This document shows positions 1 to 9,377 of a DNA stretch of 62,574 nt, in pieces. Position numbers and translations under genes: made by a program. Position 1 is the first letter of the stretch. Every line of letters begins with the position of its first letter. The stretch is from NCBI RefSeq assembly GCF_029167235.1, contig NZ_JARFTR010000257.1:1-62574 (forward strand). The letters run 5' to 3'. Below the pieces are notes generated by a model. That model worked only from the letters and a program-made list of their open reading frames with translations. It did no database searches and had not been told where the DNA came from. This DNA comes from Kamptonema sp. UHCC 0994. Lineage in GTDB: Bacteria; Cyanobacteriota; Cyanobacteriia; Cyanobacteriales; Microcoleaceae.

Positions 1-24
1 ACCGCCAGGATGGCGGCGTTACGG
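1..24. repeat. Right half of a GC-rich REP-like inverted repeat, cut by the window edge
   Basis: The sequence carries GGCGGCGTTAC, the same end as the complete elements at 59289-59338 and 61163-61211. Those have the form GTAACGCCGCC...GGCGGCGTTAC. Only one arm is inside the window. Confidence 0.5.
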
Positions 25-93
25 ATACTTTTGCGTAAGTTTTGAATTAGCAATTAACCGTTAGCCATTAGCCATTAGCAATTACCAAAATCT

Positions 94-903
94 TCAATCC
101 CAGCCGAAGTCTTTGCCTAAATATTCTGCTAATTTCTGGTTATGAGGTCGAAAATAGTCTTTTAATTGTTGATATAATTCTTCGCTGACGGAGGGGTACT
201 CGCCGCTGTTATGTTTTTCGTAGTTTTCTAGTTGGTGAGGGGGTAAGTTTAAAAATTCTAGGGTGGTGTTGAAGGTGGCGGCGGGATCTGTATATAAGTC
301 TTCGCTTTTGAGGATTAAAATTTGTTCTTTGGGAAAGAGTTTCATCCACATTAGCAGTTGATTTACGTAGATGCCGCGTGATAGATAGGTGTGGTGTTGG
401 TGGTTATAACTGTAGTAGGTTTCGCTGGCAATTAATTTTTCGATTTCGCCTTCGAGTCGGCTGGGTTCGGCTGCGATCGCGTCTTCTAGTGATAGAGATT
501 CAAATCCTAGTCTGACTTCATGGTAGTAGTGAGAAATTGCTCGGTCTACTGGGTTCCTCAGTAATAATATCAGCTTAACTTGGGGAAATAGATCGTATAC
601 TCGTTGGGGAACGCAAGGGTGAAAGATGTAATAAGGGCTGGCTTCGCAGTTCAGTCTTTGGGTTCCGTCACCAATACTGGGAAATTGCGATCGATACCAT
701 TTTATTCCTTTTTCAAAGTTTAAGTCAAAAAAATGTACTTCTTTCTGACGAGCTTCAGCTATTTGGGGATGATGAGTTAGGTAAGTATAAAGGGAACTGG
801 TTCCCCCTTTCTGAACGCCGATGATGATAAAATCTGGTTTCCATCCTAGGGGGGATGGCTTGCTAAACTGCTTCCTGACTGCCTCTAAAAGCTTTTTGAA
901 CAT
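94..903 (-). CDS. Sulfotransferase family protein
   Basis: Predicted PAPS-dependent sulfotransferase of 269 aa, the usual size of a single-domain enzyme. The 5'-phosphosulfate-binding loop is at residues 29-37 (GVQKGGTSS) and the 3'-phosphate-binding segment at about 111-128 (LLLRNPVDRAISHYYH, with R116 and S124). The KEVHFFD motif near residue 54 is typical of the NDST/heparan-type sulfotransferase branch. No signal peptide or membrane segment is seen, so it is probably cytoplasmic. It is transcribed away from hpsA across a 337-bp divergent spacer. That position suggests, but does not prove, that it sulfates a polysaccharide linked to the hps system. The acceptor cannot be read from the sequence. 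The family call is firm; the substrate is unknown. Confidence 0.85.
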   Translation of the reverse strand: MFKKLLEAVRKQFSKPSPLGWKPDFIIIGVQKGGTSSLYTYLTHHPQIAEARQKEVHFFDLNFEKGIKWYRSQFPSIGDGTQRLNCEASPYYIFHPCVPQRVYDLFPQVKLILLLRNPVDRAISHYYHEVRLGFESLSLEDAIAAEPSRLEGEIEKLIASETYYSYNHQHHTYLSRGIYVNQLLMWMKLFPKEQILILKSEDLYTDPAATFNTTLEFLNLPPHQLENYEKHNSGEYPSVSEELYQQLKDYFRPHNQKLAEYLGKDFGWD

Positions 904-1121
904 TATTTAACTTTCCTTTTAATAGATAATTTTACTAAATTAGTTTAGTGCGATCGCAAACACAGGCTGGCGGTGATCCATAGCCCCCGATTCTCCTACT
1001 GACTGCATACCATTAGATTAAAGTTAGATTTATAGTTTTCTAGCAACCTATTACAAGCTTTGGCGTAAAGCTTTAAGCTATGGGAAATAGTAGCTTACAG
1101 CTCCTAGGGGTCTAACCCTCT

Positions 1122-1136
1122 GTTACAAAATGTAAC
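1122..1136. promoter_or_regulatory. Palindromic operator candidate upstream of hpsA
   Basis: GTTACA and TGTAAC are perfect inverted 6-mers separated by AAA, centred about 112 bp upstream of the hpsA start. The symmetry is that of a dimeric regulator site. The regulator is unknown. The spacer (904-1240) otherwise holds only a HIP1-like site and short direct repeats of AAGCTTT. Confidence 0.35.
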
Positions 1137-1240
1137 GAGGTGATGTCAAAACTGGGAAAAGTGGGAACTATAGAAGTAGGAATTTTACTGCCAAGCAGCC
1201 ATCTGCAAGACAATCTCTGCCTTAGTTTGGGAAAGCGTCT

Positions 1241-4200
1241 ATGTTTAAGCGCAAATTAGCTAAAGTTATCGTATCACTGTTGAGACGGATTGCGAATGTA
1301 TCTAGGGCCGGTGCGAAGCGGCTGATGAGAGCTATGTTGCGATCGCTAATGGCGATGGGACGACGTGCCAAGTTGCCTGTAGCAGGATTTGTCTTGCCGA
1401 CTGTGACGATGGTAATGTTAGTGGTGGTATTGCTGACTTTGGCAATTACGCTGCGATCGTTTGACAGATCGCAAAATGCTCGGAATGTGAGGGTGAATCA
1501 ACAGGTGTTAGCTGCGGCTACTCCGGCCTTAGAACGAGCGAAAGCGAAAATAGAATATTTATTAAACGAAGACCCCACACGACCTACGGGAACACCCTCT
1601 GATATATCTATTAAAAGAGCACTTTCAAAGCCTTCAACTGGAGCGGATACTTATACCTTCAACGATGAGATTCGTCTGAGAGTAGGCTACAAGCTTGAGA
1701 GGAGTTCACTACAAGATTGGGATAGCACTAATGAAGAGTTAGTTGAAAATAAAGAAGTAATAAATACGGCTTGGAGATTTCCAGTCGATACAGATAACAA
1801 CGGTAAGTTTGATAGTTATACCATCTACGGGGTTTATTTTCGCAGTCCTCCTCGCAGCAATGCTACAGGAGCAACTTCGGGACAATTTCTCGCAGAAAGA
1901 AAGCCTTTAGAGACAAGAACTCCACCGATGCCAGGGACGCTGGGAAATCAACAATGTGCAGCCGCCCTTGGTACTAGCGCTAGTTTGGTGGGAGATTCAG
2001 GCTGGTATCAATCCGATGGTAAACTGAAGAAAAGCTTTTATGTTTACACGGTGACAGTACCCATTACTGACTCATCACCAGCGGCACATAATGCTAGTAT
2101 CGATGCGACACAACTTGAACAATACAAAGGTACTAAAGGTTTTTCGGCTCTGGAGTATCAGGAAGATAGAGTACGGGTTCCTTTGTTAAATAATGCAGTA
2201 GTCTATGAAGATGATTTAGAAATATCACCTGGGCCTGCATTTCGGATCAATGGCGGGATGCTGACAAACAGCAATCTTCTGGTTACTTCAACGAACAGCC
2301 AGACTGTAGATATATTCCTAATTAGCGGTGAAAATTCTTGTTACTACAAACAAGAAAATAGCAAGATTTTTGTCGGTGGTAATGTCGTGAATGGCTGGGC
2401 TGGTGGTGCTCCCACTGGTACAAGTACAATACATCTATTTCAGCCAGCCGGTAGCACGCCCCTACCCGAAACAGATACAATTACCACCACAAATCAATCG
2501 GTAAACGAAGCTGCAACCGCCGTACTTTACAACGGCAATGCTTATGCCAGACGGATCGCTGCTTTAGTAAATGCACAGATTGCGGCATTTCCCGATCCAG
2601 TAGTAACGCCAGTCCCACCAAATGCTAACGATCCCACATCGGTGCAAAAAGCAGTATCCGGGGATAAAGACCGTGATAAAGCATTACAGACTTATTTTGA
2701 AACTCTGACTCGGAAAGTTCCCTTTGCGGAAGTTGGGGTGGGGGTTCTGGAAGACACTACTGGTACGGTGATCGAAGCAGGCTCTAGCGGTGACACGCTG
2801 CGACCAATTCAAGCATGGGCACTACCTACAAATGTTAATGCTGACGCAAGCATTGCACAGTCTGACGGGCCAACAACTCTAAATATCAGGGTCGATCAGT
2901 TAGCAGCTCAAAACCCGAATCCAAATGGAGGCACAAAACCTTCAAAAGAGGATTTTTTGGGCGATCGCATCATTGCCGGGAACAACTTACCCCTCAAATG
3001 GTGGAATGGCACTAAGTTTGTTGGTGGGACAACAGCACAGGAAGTTGATGGCGGTACTTGGTCAGACGGTAGCCAGCGGACTCGCACTAGCCAAAAGCAG
3101 GTACTTGCGGCTGTGGGGATTAGCGATCGCGGTGACTACTGGGAAAAAGCAGCAGCCCAAAAACCAGAAAATCCTTTAACTTCCATCGGTGGTTTGCGCG
3201 TGATTACTGGTGCAGGGGTTTATGAGCGCACAAATTCTTTTTTACCGCCTCCCAGTTGGTTGGATCAAACTACTAATACGATGAAAACTGCCCCTACCGA
3301 TGGCTACGATGATCCGGCAACGACGACTGTAACAGAAGCTTATCCAGTGGTGTGGCCAGACAGTATGCCGATGTCACCAGTCTTGGAAAGTCAAAGGGTT
3401 TATAACAACGGAACGACTGACACTGTAACAACAGCTAACAGTTGGGCTACCACTCCACTACCTGCAACCTCCGCCGCTCTGCCACCAGCAACTACCCCTA
3501 CTATTGACCCTAATACTCTCAAGTATGCCAAAGGCGACCTACGGATGCGGGCAACGGCGGTATATCACTATGCCCAAGATTACTACGACCAACCAGATTT
3601 TGATTCCGAAGTATATTTAAAGAAGAGCCAAGCTCCCATTGCCTGCATCAGCAGCTACTACGACCCAAGTACCGCTTCAACGGCCAGAAACCTCAGCACT
3701 CTTGCTGATGATGTCAGTGGGGAAATCACATCAGGGACACGGGACGCTAACATCGGCTCCAACAATGGTATAGTCTACGGGCCTCCTACTTACACGATAC
3801 CAACTGCTGCGGCAATTCCTGCCAATGGCATACTTACGGGTACTCCACAGGAACTTTACGATCAGGCGAATATGGTCTTTCCTGATGGTAGATTCGTCAA
3901 CGAGCAGTTAAGAACGGCTTTGATGAAACCTGAGACAGGCCGCAACTTGGCAGAACAAGCAGCTATTGATTCTACTGCCTGCGCCTTTGGCATTTTGAAT
4001 ACGTCGGCCGATTTTACCTTGGGTACGCCGGCAACTATTCCTGCCGGTGCGATCAAGGAAGTGGCGCTGCTCAATTCCAGAGAAGTTAAGGCTGTAGATG
4101 CTGACGATCCAGCAACCACCACCGTAGATGAAACATTTACCCTGAACCCCCCTGGTACAACTTCTGCAAATAGTGGTAACTATAACCTCGCCTTGGAAGA

Positions 4201-6334
4201 ACGGATGCCGCTGGAAATTCGGGTTACTCAAATTGACCTAAATCTGCTGCGAAATACAACTATCCCCTTGGCAAGTGGGATTAAAGGGCCATCCCCAGAG
4301 TATTTGTTGCCAAATAGCGGCATTATTTATGCCAGTCGTGACGATGCTGCGCCGGATAGGAGCGATCGCGCAGCCGATGCCACTAACACTGCCGTAATTC
4401 CCTACGGAATTGATGCAGTTCAAAGTGGGATAGTCAGCCGCACTGACTCTATACTCGACCCCACCCGCCGCCCTCACGGGATTATGCTGATTAATGGCAG
4501 ATTCCTCGCTCGGAATGATGCAGATAACGATGGTCAAAATGATACGGCTCCCACAAATATCTCGGATGTGGTGAAAGAGAAGGGACTAACCTTGGTTTCT
4601 AACTTGCCAGTTTACGTCCAAGATAACTTTAACGTGCATAGTCAAGAAGAGTTTGGACCAGTAGGCAACTTAAATCAGCCATCATGGGGAAACTTTTACA
4701 GCCGTGCTTTACCTCTAAATCCAAATTTTGCTTGTCGGCCAGGAGATCCCCGGCTTCCTAATTGTACTGATGGTGACACTTGGCGAGCTGCAACAGTGTT
4801 GGCGGATGCTGTGACAGTCCTTTCTCGGAATTTCCGCCCTGGTTTCCGCAATGAGGGAGACTTTGACCTAAGAAATAATGCTGGTGCGGCGGCTGTAACT
4901 GGTGGTTATGACTTAGATGGAGATGGTACGATCGCTGGTGCAGAGACTACACCAATCACGGCCAAGGCAGCTAGGTTACTCAATGGTTTTTATAACAATA
5001 ATTTTGTTACCAACGGTCTGAGTAGCGGTGCAACATTCAATATTAACGGTACTGACGTTTCACCAACAGATAGCGTAACACCAGATCCTAACTATTCGGC
5101 TACTGGTGGTACGGCTCCCAATAGTTCTTACTTTAACAACTTCGTCACCCCTGTTCAGCGGCGAGGAGCATTTCCAGAGTATGTGATGGAAATGTGTTTG
5201 AAATTGCCTGTTTCAGCTTGCGGGCCTGGTGATTGGCAGGTTAATGCAACTGGTACCCCTGTGAAGGCAAGCGATGTAATAGGTCAAGCACGCGGTGTTG
5301 TTGATTCAGGTTCAGGTACGACAGCTATACCTGCCGGTACTACTACTCCAGCGGATGTACCACTTCAGCAAAGACTTCAACATTATCCACGTCGCGTAGC
5401 TTTTCGACGAAATCCAGCTAATAATCAACTGTTATTCGATGGTAGCACCCCTCCTCTTCCGATTCCCATAGGAATCCTAGGTGGAAATATACAAGAATTT
5501 GGAGTTACCCTGAATGCGAATGCAACTCAGACTGGGATACCCGATCTGGCTGCCAATAACAATGGTCTTAGATTTAAGACTACTACTTCTACTACTCTTC
5601 CAAGCACAACTGCTACCTACACTGCAACAGCAACAGATCGGCTCTTTTACCAAAACGCGCCCATTGGAACTGTGCAGCCACAATTAGCACCAGTCTTACA
5701 AATCCACGTAACCCAAACCGGCGATCCCACCGGTGCGAATACAGGTAGAACAGACTTAAATAATACCAGGTGGCTCTCACAAGCTGAGACTACAGACTTT
5801 AATCTCGTTGTCGCCGCCAGCGACATTCCCTCTCGTCCCAACGGTGACTCCAATGGGGGTATGCAAAACCTAACCCGTTTCATTGAGAACTGGAATCCTA
5901 CAACACTTGGAACTCAAGATACAAGGATTCAGGGTTCCTTCATTCAGTTAAGCCGTAGTGCCTATTCCACAGCACCCTACGTTGCTATTTTGAACAAGAC
6001 TCCTACATTTAGTCTTTTTGACTACCCTAGTGTTTATAAAATTCAAAACGCCGGCGGAACAGTTCCGACTTTCGTAGCGCCGAACCGCCAATGGGGTTAT
6101 GATGTCGGCCTGTTATCTCAATCTCCCGACTTGTTTACTCAACTTTTCACCACTCCTACCACACAGACTAACTCTGATAAATTTTTCAGAGAAGTAGGTC
6201 GGGATGACGTTTGGGTGAAAACTTTACTGTGTGCGAAAAAAGATGAAACTCCCACAGAAAATGCCGTCAGCGATGACCAAAGACCAACTCAATTCTGCGA
6301 TGACAATGCACCAACCGATTGGGATAAACTATGA
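1241..6334 (+). CDS. hpsA: Hormogonium polysaccharide biosynthesis protein HpsA
   Basis: Very large (1697 aa) secreted pseudopilin-like protein, matching HpsA of the Nostoc punctiforme hormogonium polysaccharide locus in size and context. A basic leader of 49 residues ends at G49, followed by a hydrophobic segment (about 50-71) like a type III prepilin. The +5 position is Thr (T54) instead of the usual Glu, as in PilX-like proteins. The rest is rich in Ser, Thr, Asn, Gly and Pro. It carries EF-hand/dockerin-like loops (DTDNNGKFD, DADNDGQND, DLDGDGTI) that could bind calcium. The next gene starts on the overlapping ATGA of its stop, so hpsA and hpsB are translationally coupled. Its role in export of gliding polysaccharide is known for the family; the calcium loops are my reading. 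Confidence 0.85.
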   Translation: MFKRKLAKVIVSLLRRIANVSRAGAKRLMRAMLRSLMAMGRRAKLPVAGFVLPTVTMVMLVVVLLTLAITLRSFDRSQNARNVRVNQQVLAAATPALERAKAKIEYLLNEDPTRPTGTPSDISIKRALSKPSTGADTYTFNDEIRLRVGYKLERSSLQDWDSTNEELVENKEVINTAWRFPVDTDNNGKFDSYTIYGVYFRSPPRSNATGATSGQFLAERKPLETRTPPMPGTLGNQQCAAALGTSASLVGDSGWYQSDGKLKKSFYVYTVTVPITDSSPAAHNASIDATQLEQYKGTKGFSALEYQEDRVRVPLLNNAVVYEDDLEISPGPAFRINGGMLTNSNLLVTSTNSQTVDIFLISGENSCYYKQENSKIFVGGNVVNGWAGGAPTGTSTIHLFQPAGSTPLPETDTITTTNQSVNEAATAVLYNGNAYARRIAALVNAQIAAFPDPVVTPVPPNANDPTSVQKAVSGDKDRDKALQTYFETLTRKVPFAEVGVGVLEDTTGTVIEAGSSGDTLRPIQAWALPTNVNADASIAQSDGPTTLNIRVDQLAAQNPNPNGGTKPSKEDFLGDRIIAGNNLPLKWWNGTKFVGGTTAQEVDGGTWSDGSQRTRTSQKQVLAAVGISDRGDYWEKAAAQKPENPLTSIGGLRVITGAGVYERTNSFLPPPSWLDQTTNTMKTAPTDGYDDPATTTVTEAYPVVWPDSMPMSPVLESQRVYNNGTTDTVTTANSWATTPLPATSAALPPATTPTIDPNTLKYAKGDLRMRATAVYHYAQDYYDQPDFDSEVYLKKSQAPIACISSYYDPSTASTARNLSTLADDVSGEITSGTRDANIGSNNGIVYGPPTYTIPTAAAIPANGILTGTPQELYDQANMVFPDGRFVNEQLRTALMKPETGRNLAEQAAIDSTACAFGILNTSADFTLGTPATIPAGAIKEVALLNSREVKAVDADDPATTTVDETFTLNPPGTTSANSGNYNLALEERMPLEIRVTQIDLNLLRNTTIPLASGIKGPSPEYLLPNSGIIYASRDDAAPDRSDRAADATNTAVIPYGIDAVQSGIVSRTDSILDPTRRPHGIMLINGRFLARNDADNDGQNDTAPTNISDVVKEKGLTLVSNLPVYVQDNFNVHSQEEFGPVGNLNQPSWGNFYSRALPLNPNFACRPGDPRLPNCTDGDTWRAATVLADAVTVLSRNFRPGFRNEGDFDLRNNAGAAAVTGGYDLDGDGTIAGAETTPITAKAARLLNGFYNNNFVTNGLSSGATFNINGTDVSPTDSVTPDPNYSATGGTAPNSSYFNNFVTPVQRRGAFPEYVMEMCLKLPVSACGPGDWQVNATGTPVKASDVIGQARGVVDSGSGTTAIPAGTTTPADVPLQQRLQHYPRRVAFRRNPANNQLLFDGSTPPLPIPIGILGGNIQEFGVTLNANATQTGIPDLAANNNGLRFKTTTSTTLPSTTATYTATATDRLFYQNAPIGTVQPQLAPVLQIHVTQTGDPTGANTGRTDLNNTRWLSQAETTDFNLVVAASDIPSRPNGDSNGGMQNLTRFIENWNPTTLGTQDTRIQGSFIQLSRSAYSTAPYVAILNKTPTFSLFDYPSVYKIQNAGGTVPTFVAPNRQWGYDVGLLSQSPDLFTQLFTTPTTQTNSDKFFREVGRDDVWVKTLLCAKKDETPTENAVSDDQRPTQFCDDNAPTDWDKL

Positions 6335-7053
6335 CTAAACTTACACCACTGGAAAATTTACGGCAGTCTCAAGACTCCGGTTACACTATCATCGAAGCAA
6401 TAATGGCGATGATTGTAGTTGCTGTCTTGATGATTGCGATCGCGCCAGTCCTAGTTTTTTCCACAGGGACTCGCGTACAAGCTCGACGGGTGGAGTTAGC
6501 AACCCAAGCTGCTAGAACTTACATTGACGGCGTGAGAAGCGGTGCGATCCTAGTCGCCGATACCACCGTTAATCCCAGCACACCAATCATTGAGACAACA
6601 GTGGTAGATCCAGATACTAACCCTGACAGAGAGGATTTTAAGGTTCCTGCTCCCAATAATGCTGGCTTGGACTGCCAAACTGATGGGTACTGCACAACTC
6701 CAGCCTCTCCTAATAGTTTGTACTGCGTTAATCTTGACGACACGCCCGGATGCGATCCTAACAGTGTCAAAGATATGCTGATCCAAGCTTACCGTAGCAT
6801 TCCCGCAGCAAATCAAACTGACCCCAGACAAGGCTACTTACTGGGTGTTCGAGTTTACAGAGCCGATGCCTTCAAATCGGGAGTAACCCTGGTAACTGAT
6901 CCCCAAGAACAACAACAATCAACAATCTCAGGAGGAATAGGAAATCCCAGCATTCCAGTAGTACAAATGACTACGGAGATTGGTACTAGCAGCGGAGCCG
7001 CAAAGTCGGGATTTCAGAATTTGTGCGCTCGCGTTGGCTGTCCAACGCCATAA
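6331..7053 (+). CDS. hpsB: Hormogonium polysaccharide secretion pseudopilin HpsB
   Basis: Type II secretion/type IV pilin-like protein of 240 aa. The short leader ends at G17, followed by YTIIE with the canonical Glu at +5 (E22) and a hydrophobic helix to about residue 45 (AMIVVAVLMIAIAPVLVF). PilD-type peptidase should cut between G17 and Y18. Four or more cysteines in the C-terminal half (for example CQTDGYC and a Cys pair near the end) suggest disulfides outside the inner membrane. The start overlaps the hpsA stop by 4 nt, and hpsC follows after a short gap, so the three form one operon. Confidence 0.8.
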   Translation: MTKLTPLENLRQSQDSGYTIIEAIMAMIVVAVLMIAIAPVLVFSTGTRVQARRVELATQAARTYIDGVRSGAILVADTTVNPSTPIIETTVVDPDTNPDREDFKVPAPNNAGLDCQTDGYCTTPASPNSLYCVNLDDTPGCDPNSVKDMLIQAYRSIPAANQTDPRQGYLLGVRVYRADAFKSGVTLVTDPQEQQQSTISGGIGNPSIPVVQMTTEIGTSSGAAKSGFQNLCARVGCPTP

Positions 7054-7085
7054 TCTGAATTGCTACTAGATTTTAATTAAGGTCG

Positions 7086-8192
7086 ATGAACTCTCAAGCA
7101 CAGGAAAAAATCGTTATGAAAAGTTTACTCAGGTTGCTACTAAAAACTAATTTCAAGCCAAATTGCTCTAAGGTCGATCGAACAGTTAGCGGTTTTACGC
7201 TGATTGAATTGTTAGTAGCAATGATTATGACGTTCTTAATTTTGACACCTTTGTTAGGTTTTGTTGTTGATGTCCTGAATACTGATAGAAAAGAACAAGT
7301 TAAGTCAAATACAGAGCAAGAAGTTCAAGCGGCCCTTGATTTTATTGCTGAAGATTTGGGTCAAGCAGTTTATATTTACGATAAAACAGGAGTTGATTCA
7401 ATTGTAGATAGTTTGCCCAACGATCCTATTACTAATGGAACGCCGATTCTTGTATTTTGGAAGCGACAGTTGATGAAAAAGGTATTGCCAACTCTTGCCA
7501 CAACAGATGCAACTTGTCCTAACAATGATAATAACACCTGCAATGACTCTTATGTATATTCATTAGTTGCCTACTACTTAAGACCAGATACTAATAATAG
7601 TGCTAGTAATATCTGGTGTCAGCCTGGTGGTGGAACTTGCCCAGCCCGAATTACAAGGTATCAATATCGGGATGGAGTAATAAATACTAATGTTACTCCA
7701 CCCGTCTATTTTACAGCTCCAGATCCGCGAGCGGCTAAACCTACTGATTTTTTACCATTTAACCTCTCTATAACGGGAGCTAATCTTCAGGAAAAAATGA
7801 ACAAATGGCCGCTTCAGCCAGATGGAACGACACCCGCTATTAGTGCACCTCCAGCAGCGGAAGTACCAGTGCTAGTTAATTATATTGATACAAGTGCAGT
7901 TACAGCTACATATCCAACGTCTGATGAATGCCAGAAGGCTTTAGGTAATCCAACAACAACATTAGCAAATGGGACTACTCAGGCAGTATCTGAAGCCCAA
8001 TTAAGGATCGCAGATCCTACAAAAATTGGTTTCTACGCTTGTGTAGATTCATCTAAAACAGTAGCACGAGTTACGATCAGAGGAAGTGCTTTACGGAAAA
8101 TGCAAAATACCGCTAATTACAGTAGCAGCAATTCAGCATTTTTCCCAACAGCAAGCGTTCAAGTTCAAGGATTGGGGGTATTAGCGCAGTAA
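7086..8192 (+). CDS. hpsC: Hormogonium polysaccharide secretion pseudopilin HpsC
   Basis: PilW/GspJ-like pseudopilin of 368 aa. The leader ends at G36 with FTLIE following (E41 at +5) and a hydrophobic segment LVAMIMTFLILTPLLGFVV. An in-frame ATG at 7116 would give a shorter leader. AAGG precedes the ATG at 7086, which I prefer. The region after the helix (EVQAALDFIAEDL) is the usual alpha-1C extension of minor pilins. Several Cys residues lie in the globular part. It lies 32 bp downstream of hpsB and is followed by a 181-bp inverted-repeat element before the fourth pilin-like gene. Confidence 0.78.
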   Translation: MNSQAQEKIVMKSLLRLLLKTNFKPNCSKVDRTVSGFTLIELLVAMIMTFLILTPLLGFVVDVLNTDRKEQVKSNTEQEVQAALDFIAEDLGQAVYIYDKTGVDSIVDSLPNDPITNGTPILVFWKRQLMKKVLPTLATTDATCPNNDNNTCNDSYVYSLVAYYLRPDTNNSASNIWCQPGGGTCPARITRYQYRDGVINTNVTPPVYFTAPDPRAAKPTDFLPFNLSITGANLQEKMNKWPLQPDGTTPAISAPPAAEVPVLVNYIDTSAVTATYPTSDECQKALGNPTTTLANGTTQAVSEAQLRIADPTKIGFYACVDSSKTVARVTIRGSALRKMQNTANYSSSNSAFFPTASVQVQGLGVLAQ

Positions 8193-8231
8193 TCTTTATT
8201 TAAAGTTCGCATCTTGTACATTTTCAAAAGC

Positions 8232-8412
8232 CTGTAGGGGCGGGTTCGCCAAGAGCTTTAACGGTACTGTAAAGACTAAAAAACCCGCCCCCACCCCGCG
8301 ATCGAGTCCTTTATTGATATTGGTGCAAGATATCAGCGTAAGTATTGGGCAGGGGCGGGTTTTCTGGAGTTATCGCTTATATTTGGATATCTTGGCGAAC
8401 CCGCCCCTACAG
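8232..8412. repeat. MITE-like element with 22-bp perfect terminal inverted repeats
   Basis: The left end (8232-8253, CTGTAGGGGCGGGTTCGCCA plus AG) and right end (8391-8412) are exact reverse complements. A second nested pair (AAACCCGCCCC near 8280 and GGGGCGGGTTTT near 8352) adds internal symmetry. There is no ORF inside. It fills most of the 333-bp gap between hpsC and the next pseudopilin gene, and a transcript would fold into a long hairpin there. Confidence 0.7.
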
Positions 8413-8525
8413 AAATTATCTCTAATTAACCAGACTTAATATGAGGGGCTTTGGCAATAATGCAATATCTCAGTTTAAAATAGATCAATTAGTGTCAAAC
8501 TAAGGTATAAAAACCAGAGAGGAAT

Positions 8526-9233
8526 ATGAAAAACCCAACACTATTAAAACTTTGGCAGACAAGTTTAGCCGCATCCAGCAAGCCACATCTGCAACAATTA
8601 AGCGGACTTTCTAGCCAGTCAAGAATAGGATTAGGAAAAAAACATCAGCAACATGACACAGGGTTTACGTTAATAGAACTGCTAATTCTCCTACTGATAA
8701 TCGGTATTTTAAGCTCGATCGCGGCTCCAGGTTGGTTAGCTTTCATTAATAATCAACGTTTACGCACTAGCCAAAGCCGAGTTTACGGAGCCTTGCAGTT
8801 AGCTCAAAGTAATGCTAAACGTGATAAAGTAGCATGGCAAGCGACTTTTAGAACACAAGGTAACTTAGTGCAGTGGGCTGTTCATCCTGCAACTACAGAT
8901 CCGACGAGTTTGCCAGTATCAACATCTCCCTCTTCTGCACCTAATGTATGGTACAGCCTAGAGGATAAGATTTCTATATCTACTACTGGTACAGGAGCGA
9001 CAAATTTGCTACCTGGAAGTGGCACGTACATAGCCATATTTAATCGTCAAGGTTGTTTAGTGGACGATAAAGAGAAAGAGTGTACAGACGCGGTGACAGC
9101 ATTTACAATACCCCAGCGTATAACTTTAGAGCATTCTCAGCTTGGCACAGCCAGAAAATGTGCGGTAGTGACAACACTTTTAGGAGCAATAAAAACTGCT
9201 GATGATGAAGCAAGTTGTGCTCTCAACCCATAG
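8526..9233 (+). CDS. GspH/FimT-like pseudopilin, fourth member of the hps cluster
   Basis: Minor pseudopilin of 235 aa. The leader is unusually long (46 residues) and ends at G46, followed by FTLIELLILLLIIGILSSIA with E51 at +5. The segment after it (QSRVYGALQLAQSNAKRDK) matches the FimT/GspH pattern. GAGAGG a few bases before the ATG is a good ribosome site. It lies downstream of hpsC but is separated by a MITE-like element, so it may be co-transcribed only partly. It could correspond to hpsD of Nostoc, but I do not assign the symbol from sequence memory alone. Confidence 0.75.
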   Translation: MKNPTLLKLWQTSLAASSKPHLQQLSGLSSQSRIGLGKKHQQHDTGFTLIELLILLLIIGILSSIAAPGWLAFINNQRLRTSQSRVYGALQLAQSNAKRDKVAWQATFRTQGNLVQWAVHPATTDPTSLPVSTSPSSAPNVWYSLEDKISISTTGTGATNLLPGSGTYIAIFNRQGCLVDDKEKECTDAVTAFTIPQRITLEHSQLGTARKCAVVTTLLGAIKTADDEASCALNP

Positions 9234-9345
9234 CCTATATTTAAGCTGGGTAGATGCAAATCTTTCACTTGCGATCGCAACTCTGAATGATGAACTTACA
9301 TTATTTCCTTAGCCCTAGCCCCTAACCCTTGTTTTCCCCTTCTTT

Positions 9346-9377
9346 CCCTAGCCCCTAGCCCCTAGCCCCTAACCCCT
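9346..9377. repeat. Heptamer array (CCCTAGC)n at the 3' end of the yqgF-like gene
   Basis: About four copies of a 7-bp unit. On the minus strand it reads GGGGCTA repeats, which supply the last codons and the stop of the resolvase-like gene and give four GGGG runs 3 nt apart. Confidence 0.75.
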
